Shown here: positions 8,289 through 16,323 of the stretch, piece after piece | Layout of the letters: the number at the start of each line of letters is the position of its first letter | Position numbering within the stretch: the stretch's first letter is position 1 | Virus record (IMG/VR): IMGVR_UViG_3300025010_000195 | Location: 1-28,971 of that record | Direction: 5' to 3' (one strand) | DNA length: 28,971 bases | Source of the DNA: a virus | Notes under the pieces: generated by a model | The model's input: only the letters and a program-made list of their open reading frames with translations | The model's database searches: none | What the model was told of the DNA's origin: nothing | Made by a program: the position numbers and the translations under genes

Positions 8289-8362
8289 AAAATAAAAGAA
8301 GACTAGTGAAAGGAACTAGTCTTGTCAGTTGGCTCATGACTTCCAACCTATCTTTTATAAAA
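8289..8362 (-). terminator. Structured terminator-like element, copy 2 (3' of portal gene)
   Basis: On the minus strand the element reads TTTTATAAAAGATAGG, hairpin 1 (8343-8346 with 8329-8332), CTGAC, hairpin 2 (8315-8323 with 8299-8307, 9 bp perfect), then CTTTTATTTT. The outer ATAAAAG can pair with CTTTTAT. Unpaired strands match copy 1 at 3575-3662 almost base for base, while both stems differ but still pair. It follows the portal stop by seven bases and precedes the homing endonuclease start by about 50 bases. It acts at least as a terminator of the portal transcript. Confidence 0.8.
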
Positions 8363-8369
8363 ATATCTA

Positions 8370-10010
8370 TTATTTATTGTTCTTAACTTTTTGCTCATTG
8401 CTCTTCAAATTTTTCGTTATCAATCCTGATTCCTTTAATTCTGAAGTATCCTTTTGTGGCCTTCCACCTAAATTACCATCTTCGTTTGCTGTATCGGCAC
8501 TATCTGTAGCCGTATAACTTGTGATATGAGGTGGATATTTTTCGTCAAATCCTGCTTCAATTTCTTCATCACAAATACTAAGATAGTCTTCTGGATTAAA
8601 TCCTGCAGCAGCAATATAAAACATTCTACTTCCCCCTGCTGTTAAATACAAATCTTTTGCTTTGTCATAAACATCTTTTTTATTCAACCAAGTAATTGGA
8701 AGGAATTTTATATCTATGTAACTATTAGGCAAAATGTCTAAATGCTCATTAATAACCCTAGTTTCTTCTCTTGCTATTTCATTAACATATTGAAAAACTT
8801 GTGCAGATATTAAATCTAAATTAATTTGTAAACTTCCTAAATTAGCACTATTACTTTCAGCATTTAAGGCAGAACTAGCAATACCTAAACCGGTTGCAAT
8901 TTTCTTCATGTTCTCGTCACTCAATGTATCTTTGATTAATGAAGAGTCTTTAGTTAATCTATCAATTTTTGTTCCTGGAGCCAAACTGAGAGTTGAGATT
9001 TTCGCCACATTTCCACTTGTATTTACTTTAACTGCACCTTTAAAAGCTTCAATAACTTCTTTTTGTTGTGTCGAATTAAGACTAGAAGACCCCTTTTTTT
9101 CACCCTCTGGAAGAATTATATAGTAGATACTACTTGCTAATTCACTTATTAACTGATATTGACTATCATCATAATCTTGACTTGATTTCATATCTGTAAA
9201 AGCAGAAATACCAAACGGAATTCCGTAAGCATCAATTTCATTTGCTTTTGCTTTTAATGCAATAGTTTTTCTATAATCTAGAATAAACCATCTTTTACTA
9301 GCGTCTTTCTTATAATCCATATACGCTTTTACAAAATTACGTGGATAATTCTTAATCTCATTAAGTAATCCACCATATTTAAACTGATCAAAATACATCA
9401 TATCAAATGCAGCAATACCAACATTATTTTGAAAACCAATTATTTTACAGTAATCTAAATCTAATGGTTGAATCATAAAGTTATCATCTAATGATAATCC
9501 TTCTAATCTATCAATGGATTCTACTATCATTGAACCAGTATCTAAATTTTTATTACTTGCCGTAGAATCCCTCAAGATCCCGATATATTGCCCGTCGATA
9601 AATAGATGTCTTAAAATATCTCTAGTAGTTCTATCAATATTTAATAGTTTAAGTATTGTATTAAATTTATTTTTTTTATCTTTAATTTGTGGAGTTTTAT
9701 TTCTCAATGTAGTTATGTAAGATAATGTAGGAAGAGCTACCATTTTGTCAATACTTTGACCATAGATTCCATTTAAACTATACGATTGCCTTGATATAGT
9801 TCTCAATATTTCATTATATATCATTGGATATTTGACATATTGTTTTAAATCACTCATGGGGATATTATCTGTATCTAGTCTTCCTGTTGATATGGAATAG
9901 GAATTGTAAGATAATGAGTTTGTTTCAACTTCATTTGAGAATTGGTTGGAGTTTTGAGAATTTGATTGGGGGGTGGTGATAGTTTCTGTTAGCGTTGTTT
10001 TTTTTGTCAA
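8370..10010 (-). CDS. Portal protein
   Basis: The product has 546 residues from a TTG start, with AAGGAGG ten bases upstream. It lies directly after the large terminase gene. The portal pattern is visible: an N-terminal Ser/Asn/Thr-rich tail, a helical region (YVKYPMIYNEILRTISRQS), a FIDGQYIGIL segment, then FILDYRKTIALKAKANE and GIPFGISAF. The later AREETRVINEHLDILP stretch is the helical stem and the Ser/Thr-rich C-terminus is flexible. It would form the dodecameric ring through which terminase pumps DNA. The position matches yonE in SPbeta. A VETNS segment near residue 28 is close to the ExN motif of the scaffold. A terminator-like element follows the gene. Confidence 0.85.
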   Translation of the reverse strand: MTKKTTLTETITTPQSNSQNSNQFSNEVETNSLSYNSYSISTGRLDTDNIPMSDLKQYVKYPMIYNEILRTISRQSYSLNGIYGQSIDKMVALPTLSYITTLRNKTPQIKDKKNKFNTILKLLNIDRTTRDILRHLFIDGQYIGILRDSTASNKNLDTGSMIVESIDRLEGLSLDDNFMIQPLDLDYCKIIGFQNNVGIAAFDMMYFDQFKYGGLLNEIKNYPRNFVKAYMDYKKDASKRWFILDYRKTIALKAKANEIDAYGIPFGISAFTDMKSSQDYDDSQYQLISELASSIYYIILPEGEKKGSSSLNSTQQKEVIEAFKGAVKVNTSGNVAKISTLSLAPGTKIDRLTKDSSLIKDTLSDENMKKIATGLGIASSALNAESNSANLGSLQINLDLISAQVFQYVNEIAREETRVINEHLDILPNSYIDIKFLPITWLNKKDVYDKAKDLYLTAGGSRMFYIAAAGFNPEDYLSICDEEIEAGFDEKYPPHITSYTATDSADTANEDGNLGGRPQKDTSELKESGLITKNLKSNEQKVKNNK

Positions 10011-10065
10011 ATTGGAGATGCCTCCTTTCTTTAAGTGATTATGTTATTTATATTTATTTGTTATA

Positions 10066-11893
10066 TTATGAGTATGAGAATACAAAAGCATGGTCTGAAT
10101 CATCTGTGTTAATTATATCCCCTCTTCTTTTTTCATATAAATAATGAGCTAAAAGCAATAATGTATAAAATTTATCATCATACATAATTCTTTCTTTATC
10201 TTTTGGCAATATATATCTTACACTTGTTTTTTCAGCATTAGATACTCTATGGATATTAATTGTTTCAGTTTTCATGATGTCAATATTAATTAGTGATAAT
10301 TCTTCTTCAAATGAAAGATTATAATTCTTTAAATTTCTTTCACTTCCATCATCAGAAGCCAATGTTACAAATCCTTTACCAGAATACTCATATGGAAATT
10401 TAATTAAATCTAATTGTAATAACTCCTGCAATTCTTCGCACATTTTATTTCTGTATTTATTAGGAGATATTAATGCTAACTTATCCCATGCATTAGGATA
10501 ATTATAAATTTCAGTTTCATAAATATCAGAAACTTTATCAATAAATCCTTTATGTTTTATTCCTTTATCATCAAACCAATCATCTAATAAATTATCTGCA
10601 TAAGCTGAAACTCCAGCTCCTCCTGCTCCAGCATCGATCAAAAATGCTTCAATATTTTCATAATCAGGATTATTATTACCGTTATAGTCTAATATTGTTT
10701 GCTTTAAGAATTTGATTTGGTCAGGGGTTTTCATTTTAATCTTTCTTTTACTAGCTAAATCAATCATATTTGTACAATTTATAATTTTTCCATAGTAACC
10801 AATATTATCATCTTTTAAAATTTGCATTACAGAAACAATACTTCCATCTCCTGCTCTTGCAGGGTCAAAAGCAATCGCGAATTTTTCTTTTCCAGTTTCA
10901 TTTGAAAATTTAGGTAAAGAGAATGTGCTATTTCTTGTTATCATAGCACGTTTATATATTTGTGTTTCTCCACCATCCGAATCAAATTTGTTGTAATATT
11001 CTCTCAATGCTTTGTCTCTATTAGATGTCATTGCTGTTTCTACTTTAGATTTTTGTAAAAGTGGAGGATGTTCTATTCCATCCATCATTGGATTAATGGG
11101 AATATTGCAAGGAATATCACAACAAAAATAATTTCTATTTCCCATCATCATTTTCATTGCAAAGTCCTTATATTTTCTAAAGAATGTAGTATCAACTGAT
11201 GAAGCTGAAGAAGCATAAATTAATTGTGTAGGTACATTTCTTCTTGATGCTTTAACATCAAAATCTTTTTGTACAGAAGTAGCAAAATCACTATCTTGTG
11301 TTGCAAATGCTGCCATTGCTTCCAATAATTCTTCACCAGAATACCCAGCCTCATCAAAAAATACTAGCGAGGCTCTCTTGCTCCTGTTATTGTCAGGATT
11401 TCCATTAAGTGTAAATATTTCACTATTATTGTATGTTGATACATGAAACGATACAGGATTGTGTGAAAATCCAGTCTTACAAGAAGGACTTTGTACAATT
11501 TCATTTCTAAATATATCTTTTAATGATTTAATTGAATTAATTCTATCTAAAGCAATATCTTCAATCTTGGTAAAACATTCTTGTGCTTGACTTCCGACAT
11601 TACTTACTATGTAAATATCTTGATCTTCATATAATATTGATTTTAACCCCATTAATACTGCTGCTTCAAAACTTTTACCTGCGTTTCGACTTTCACACCA
11701 TAGCACATAAGGAGTATTCCAACTCATTTGAAGAACCCATTTTTGAAAATCCAATAATCTTATACTAACCGAACAAATCTTCAGCCGCGATAATTGGATT
11801 ACGTCTCCAAAACTTTATAATCTTAGAGTTTGCATCATACATTTCTATTTTCCTTGTTGTTAGTAATTTTTTATCACGGTTAAGATTTGCCAT
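10066..11893 (-). CDS. terL: Terminase large subunit, N-terminus in another frame
   Basis: The main frame (10066-11754) holds ATPase and nuclease domains. Walker A is CESRNAGKS (residues 20-28 from TTG 11754), Walker B is VFFDEAG (131-137), and nuclease acidic residues include FAIAFDPARAGDG (about 297), LIDAGAGGAG and the late DDKFYTLLLLAHY. The N-terminus is missing from this frame. It lies just upstream in another frame: ATG 11893 with AAGGTGG, 42 codons ending NPIIAAEDLFG, then TAG at 11765-11767. Skipping one base at GGT-T-AGT joins DLFG to SIRLLDFQKWVLQ, as large terminases normally read. So the gene has either a +1 frameshift, recoding, or a base error. It packages DNA into proheads and corresponds to SPbeta yonF. 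Confidence 0.85.
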
Positions 11894-11910
11894 TTAAAAT
11901 ATTCACCACC

Positions 11911-13059
11911 TTAATTATCTTCTGATTTTATTTTAATCCTTAATTTTCTATTTTCTTCTAATGACTCATCAAGTTCACTTTGTAAACTTTGAATTAACGT
12001 TCTTTGTTCTTTAATCATATTATCTAAATCATTTTCATCAAATCTAAGTTGTTCTAATATGCTACTATTTGAAATATCAGCAGCATGTTTCATTCCTACA
12101 CCCTTCAATTGATCATAATAATCAACTTCTGCATCTTCAAATCCAATTTCTCTATAATTTTTCATCATATATGTTAAAGTAGATTTTCCAGCTTTTTTAT
12201 CCCCTCTATTTTTTACAGATATTGAATTTTCTTTCGCAATTTTATCTGTACTTCCTACTATTTGACTTTTAGTTGAAGATAAAGATTTAATTTCTCCTTG
12301 ATTTGATATTAATGTTTTAGTATCATTGCTTAAAGTGGCAATTACTAAGTCTATTTTTCTTATTTGATTGTTATTGTTAACCAATTGTAAAATTTGAGAA
12401 AGTTTGAAAGCATCATCTAATAAATCTTCATCAAGATAAGTAATTAATTCATTATATAAGAATTTTTGATCAAAATTTGAATATCCAGCAAATGGATCAT
12501 ACCCAATAAGTCTAATTACATCATCTTTAACTTGTAAATCCTTCTCAGTTAATTGTATATTAAAATCTAAATCTTTTGCTTCGATCTCAAATGAATTAGT
12601 AATAAGATCTTTTCCAGTTTCTTTATCAAACAAGAATTTAGGGTCAAAACCAGTCAATGCATTATTAAAATTACCCAATGAATTAAGTTTTGTCATATAA
12701 ATTTTTAAAGGATGCGCTGTTGGTTTATTGACACATTGCTTCATTGCACCATCAAAATCACCTTCATTAAATGGAATATCAAACTTCATACAAGTTATAA
12801 GAATTGATTTCTTAATGTCTTTTAAAATATTGTAATAAGTATCAAATGTATTGCATATGCACTCCTTACAGAAAACCATCCTAGACTCATTAGGATAATC
12901 AATATTTATCCCTAAATATAAAGGAGATAAACTTTTGTAGAAGTTTGATCGTGCTTTTGGTTCATCTGTACACATAGGACATTTTATTTTACTTTCTTCA
13001 TCTTTTGATTTTATTACTGGTTCTTTCACTGTTTTTCCAACTCTAGGAATAGGTATCAC
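11911..13059 (-). CDS. Putative terminase small subunit, zinc-finger type
   Basis: This protein of about 380 residues lies immediately before the large terminase, the usual place of the small subunit. Near the N-terminus CPMC and CKEC could bind zinc, with FYKSLSPLYLGI between them; this layout is seen in proteins encoded next to terminases in several Gram-positive phages. The middle is mixed and the last 70 residues form a charged coiled coil (EQRTLIQSLQSELDESLEEN). The start is unclear. GTG at 13059 overlaps AGAGGTGAT, the likely ribosome site, so the codon at proper distance is ATT at 13050, possibly a changed ATG. The role is inferred mainly from position. Confidence 0.55.
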   Translation of the reverse strand: MIPIPRVGKTVKEPVIKSKDEESKIKCPMCTDEPKARSNFYKSLSPLYLGINIDYPNESRMVFCKECICNTFDTYYNILKDIKKSILITCMKFDIPFNEGDFDGAMKQCVNKPTAHPLKIYMTKLNSLGNFNNALTGFDPKFLFDKETGKDLITNSFEIEAKDLDFNIQLTEKDLQVKDDVIRLIGYDPFAGYSNFDQKFLYNELITYLDEDLLDDAFKLSQILQLVNNNNQIRKIDLVIATLSNDTKTLISNQGEIKSLSSTKSQIVGSTDKIAKENSISVKNRGDKKAGKSTLTYMMKNYREIGFEDAEVDYYDQLKGVGMKHAADISNSSILEQLRFDENDLDNMIKEQRTLIQSLQSELDESLEENRKLRIKIKSEDN

Positions 13060-13074
13060 CTCTTTTGATTAAAT

Positions 13075-13104
13075 CAAAAAAGAAGTCAGCAGTTAACTAA
13101 CTTC
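13075..13104 (-). terminator. Intrinsic terminator overlapping HNH gene stop
   Basis: On the minus strand GAAGTTAG pairs with CTGACTTC (one G-U), with a seven-base loop, followed by six T. The stem covers the last codons of the HNH gene, ending its transcript before the small terminase gene. Confidence 0.75.
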
Positions 13105-13722
13105 TTCTAAATCTTTATATTTTCCATCATAATAATTTTCAATAAATTGATAAAATTGTACAGGTGTGTTATTTCCATACCCAAACTCAACATGGAATTG
13201 TATGTGGTATTTCTTTTGCATACATATTCCCAGAGGATAGCGATAATGTATTTCTAAACATTTATCAATTAGTTGCTGTAACTCTTCTTGAGTATACAAA
13301 GAAATATTCTCATATATAGGTAAATTAGTTTCATTTAATGTGTCTTTAACAATACTTTCAAAACTATATAAGTGATGAATATCATCAAATCTACCGCCAG
13401 ATAGAAAACATTTGTAATTAGCATTTTCCATACTATCTAATTTCCATTGTTTGATATTTCTTCTTAATTCTTGTGATAAGGCACTAATTCCACCTTTATA
13501 ATTAGGATTTAGATTACCGAATCTTTGACTGTCATATTGAGGATTATCTTCACCTTTCCATTTTTTAAGTGACAATAATCTATCTGTCGTCATTTTCCCA
13601 AGTTCTATAAACATCCTGTCTAACGTTTCTTTTGATTTATAAAGATTTAAATTATTACCTTTACTCATTATTTTATCATTTGTGATGGATTGCCAAATAT
13701 CCTTTAAGAAACAAATTTCCAA
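13093..13722 (-). CDS. HNH homing endonuclease
   Basis: The open frame gives 209 residues. NPNYKGGISALSQELRR and WKLDSMENANYKCFLSGG precede FDDIHHLYSF, the HH pair of an HNH nuclease. A later His-rich segment (KKYHIQFHVEFGYGNNTP) closes the ββα-metal site, as in phage HNH homing enzymes. The start is not secure: TTG 13722 lies within the end of the preceding endonuclease gene, and ATG 13668 (MSKGNNLNLYK) has no clear ribosome site. A ribosome site AAAGGA lies between them. It forms a pair with the broken GIY-YIG gene, both inserted between the small terminase gene and the 14682-14849 gene. It looks intact in its catalytic region. Its own intrinsic terminator overlaps the stop. Confidence 0.75.
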   Translation of the reverse strand: MEICFLKDIWQSITNDKIMSKGNNLNLYKSKETLDRMFIELGKMTTDRLLSLKKWKGEDNPQYDSQRFGNLNPNYKGGISALSQELRRNIKQWKLDSMENANYKCFLSGGRFDDIHHLYSFESIVKDTLNETNLPIYENISLYTQEELQQLIDKCLEIHYRYPLGICMQKKYHIQFHVEFGYGNNTPVQFYQFIENYYDGKYKDLEEVS

Positions 13723-14631
13723 ATGAATCCATGAGTATAAAGTCTTTCCCCTTTACATACTCTAGAAATCATTTTATATCCAATACCAGTAACTCTTTCT
13801 GCTTCTCTTGCGGATTCAAATGTTGATATGTAATTATTTTCTAAGTCATACTGCTCGATTGGTTTAAAATATCTACCTGATGCCTTTAAGTATTCTGGGA
13901 ATATTATATTTTTGGTTAAACTGTTCCAAGTTTTATAATTATAGATGTCCCAAATAGTAGATGTATTAACACTATATTTTCTAGCAATATCTATCATAAA
14001 CTTTTTATCTAAGAGCATAGATATAATCTCTAATACATTTACTTCTGTTAAAATACTTTTCCACTGTTCCTCTCCTGAATTTGTTCTTTGTAAAAATTTC
14101 ATATCCTTAACAACATTTGTATAATTCTCTTTAAAATAAATCTGATATATAGTTCTATATTGAACTCCTGTTATTTCCGATATTTTAGGTATGGGTATTT
14201 TTGTATTACATAAATAATATATCACTTCATCAAACTCTTCTTTTGATATTAAGAATTTTCCATCCACAATGTCTTTGTATTCGGTTGGAGGTTGAGGATT
14301 AGGAGTTATTGAACTTTCACTGACATTATACCCATATTTGAAATCATATGATTTAAATAAATCTAAGTAATCTTGCTCTAATTCTCGCAACTCTTTTATT
14401 TCACCATTAAATATATCAATTGTTTCAAATATAAAATTATCTTGACCATATTTATTCCATGCTCTTTGAAGTTTATAACTATGATGTTTATTGTTTCTTA
14501 ACTTTGTTTTATGCTCTTCCCATCTTTTGTGTATATTTACACTACTTCCAATATAAACTTTGTTATTAGTTATATTTTTTTATTTTGTAAATACCTCTAA
14601 TCTTTTCCTTAACTTCTGTTTTTCTTACCAC
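13704..14631 (-). pseudogene. GIY-YIG homing endonuclease with A-run frameshift
   Basis: A GTG at 14631, with AAGGAG ten bases upstream, opens a frame reading KIRGIYKIKKYN before a stop at 14566-14568. The run of seven A at 14575-14581 is one too many. With six, the frame joins KIRGIYKIKNITNNKVYIGS, the classic GIY...YIG start, and continues HKRWEEHKTK, RAWNKYGQDNF and on to the frame ending at 13704. The rest includes two helix-turn-helix-like blocks and a C-terminal NUMOD1-type repeat (STFESAREAERVTGIGYK, then GFIWKF). The full protein would have about 308 residues. As read, the catalytic GIY domain is separated from the DNA-binding part. The downstream HNH gene overlaps its end by 19 bases. 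Confidence 0.8.
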
Positions 14632-14661
14632 AACAAAACATCTCCTTCTTTTATTGAACTT

Positions 14662-14702
14662 TTTATAAAATAAAATGACTACTATTTTTCAACAGTAGTC
14701 AT
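14662..14702 (-). terminator. Intrinsic terminator after small DUF5659-like gene
   Basis: On the minus strand ATGACTACT pairs perfectly with AGTAGTCAT (14694-14702 with 14675-14683), followed by TTTATTTTATAAAA. The stem includes the end of the 14682-14849 gene and its stop codon. It separates that gene from the homing endonuclease pair. Confidence 0.8.
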
Positions 14703-14849
14703 ATCATCTCTTAACTTTTCTGTATTTCTAAATACAAATATTGTCCTATCACTATTTTCTTTATCTGCTTTAATATCTACAATTGGATTATTTAGTCTCA
14801 ACAAACCTCTTGCTACTTTTGGTTTAAATATAAGGATAAATTCCTTCAT
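14682..14849 (-). CDS. Small phage protein, DUF5659-like
   Basis: A 55-residue frame starts at ATG 14849 with AAGGTGG about eight bases upstream. It reads MKEFILIFKPKVARGLLRL, then IVDIKADKENSDRTIFVF and ends near TTVEK. The beta-helix-beta-beta arrangement, with RTIFVFRNTEKLRD at the end, resembles very small phage proteins (DUF5659 and relatives) often found near terminase genes. Their role is unknown. It starts 27 bases after the stop of the metallophosphoesterase gene, so the two are probably cotranscribed. Its stop lies in a terminator stem. The protein at 17893-18096 has a related pattern. Confidence 0.65.
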   Translation of the reverse strand: MKEFILIFKPKVARGLLRLNNPIVDIKADKENSDRTIFVFRNTEKLRDDMTTVEK

Positions 14850-14875
14850 ACTTATACCACCTTTTTATTTATTTA

Positions 14876-16138
14876 CTAAATCACACAATCATAAGCACAA
14901 ATAAACCCCTTATCACCAATGATTGTCACAGTTTGACTTGCTTCACCAACATAACGATGATTTGTGCTGTATTCATCAAAATTAACAAAAACTCCACCTG
15001 TAATAACTTTGCATTTATCTACAGTAATTACCTCAAATCTATGTCTATGACCTAAAAAGATAAATGCAGGTTTCTTATCCAATAATGATAAAAATCTACT
15101 AGGAGCAGATTTTGGCACATCATTATCGCCATGACTCAAGCAACAATAAAAACCTTTAACATAAAATTCTGCAATTGTATTATCTAATATAGACTTCTCA
15201 AACTTAACATTCTTTAAATTAGCAGTTCTTAATTCCATAAATTCTAATACAAAATTCTCATATCTATCTTTATTTTCTGCTTTATCCTTAAACTCATTGT
15301 TGCGACTATGATTACCCGTTACAAAATGCACAATAATTTCTTCAAAATGATTACTTAATTTCTCAATAAATTTAGATGTATATTCAGAAAATCTTTTAGT
15401 TTGCTCAACAATACCATATTGATTATTCCTAACGATTACTTCATGGATTAGGCCACTTAAAACGTCCCCAGAGAAGCACAAATGGCACTTATTAATCTTT
15501 TCTTTCTTCTTAATATCTATAATCTGCAATGTGTAATTTGCTAATCTTTTAAGAAAAACATCTTCATTATATTTCTCAAATTCATTGTCAACAGTTAAAC
15601 CAAAATGACTATCTGAAATCTGGCATACCATCTCATTTTCCTCACTGTATGTATGCTTTGGTTCAATAAATATCAATGGTTTTAAATCTTTAATTGACTC
15701 TTTAATTAAGTCATTTAAAGATTCTTTTCTTGCCAATGTCCTTATGTCTTTATTGATAGAAGTCCTTAAATCTTGAAGTTTTACTCTTTCTTTTTTGAGA
15801 TTAATCTCTTTAATTTCAATATCAGAAAGATTATTATTGTTAATTTCCTTTTCTTCCTCTAATCCTCTAGTAAATGGATTATCCCATTCTTTCTTATCAC
15901 AATCACCATTACCAATAATAACATTATTCTTTTCTTTGTTTATAATACCATTAATAATATCTTTTGTTTTTAATGTTCCATTTGCTTTGCGATATTTCTT
16001 AAATTTACTTCTAAGACCTTCTCCGCTACCAATTTCACCATTACTACCCTTGTAATACAATTTAGCTATCTCAGACCAACTCAAATTTGTTTCTTTGTTA
16101 TACTTTTTATAGCATATTTCTAATAATGTTTTATCCAA
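14876..16138 (-). CDS. Calcineurin-like metallophosphoesterase with N-terminal HTH-like region
   Basis: The C-terminal half is a metallophosphoesterase with the full metal-binding set in order: ISDSHFG (D176, H178), FSGDVLSG (D225), GNHSR (N276, H277), SHGDN (H336) and GHRHRF (H364, H366). The first 60 residues (LSWSEIAKLYYKG, then GLRSKFKKYRKANG) look like a helix-turn-helix, followed by a charged helical linker. The product has 420 residues from TTG 16138, with AAAGGTGG about 12 bases upstream. Enzymes of this kind cleave phosphodiesters in DNA or nucleotides, and phages commonly carry one near the packaging or replication genes. A DNA-related role is inferred from the HTH and from the helicase upstream. 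Confidence 0.8.
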   Translation of the reverse strand: MDKTLLEICYKKYNKETNLSWSEIAKLYYKGSNGEIGSGEGLRSKFKKYRKANGTLKTKDIINGIINKEKNNVIIGNGDCDKKEWDNPFTRGLEEEKEINNNNLSDIEIKEINLKKERVKLQDLRTSINKDIRTLARKESLNDLIKESIKDLKPLIFIEPKHTYSEENEMVCQISDSHFGLTVDNEFEKYNEDVFLKRLANYTLQIIDIKKKEKINKCHLCFSGDVLSGLIHEVIVRNNQYGIVEQTKRFSEYTSKFIEKLSNHFEEIIVHFVTGNHSRNNEFKDKAENKDRYENFVLEFMELRTANLKNVKFEKSILDNTIAEFYVKGFYCCLSHGDNDVPKSAPSRFLSLLDKKPAFIFLGHRHRFEVITVDKCKVITGGVFVNFDEYSTNHRYVGEASQTVTIIGDKGFICAYDCVI

Positions 16139-16184
16139 TAAGAAATGATACCACCTTTTATTTTATTTATTTGAATAATAAATC

Positions 16185-16313
16185 CTAAACTTGAAGCGAT
16201 AGCGAAAGTTTAGCAAGGTCAACGCTTTGACCGCAACCCTCGTTCCCTTGACTTGTCACATGACACCAAAATTACCAAATCCTATATAATAGTAAATAGT
16301 AAATTTGGTGTCA
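16185..16313 (-). ncRNA. Structured intergenic region, possible RNA switch or processing element
   Basis: Between helicase and phosphoesterase genes the minus strand can fold into several stems. TGACACCAAA (16304-16313) pairs with TTTGGTGTCA (16261-16270). GGTCAA pairs with TTGACC (16227-16232 with 16217-16222) around an AGCG loop. CTAAACTT pairs with AAGTTTAG (16206-16213 with 16185-16192). The first strand also holds ACCAAAT, which can instead pair with ATTTGGT at 16274-16280, so two forms compete. The segment is richer in G and C than its surroundings. No known RNA family is recognised. Confidence 0.5.
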
Positions 16314-16323
16314 AAATTAATAT

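Noticed and set aside
11765-11767. Programmed +1 frameshift at the terminase TAG as an established fact
   Set aside because: The site lacks a Shine-Dalgarno stimulator and a known slippery codon. An indel or sequence error is equally possible, so it is reported as open.
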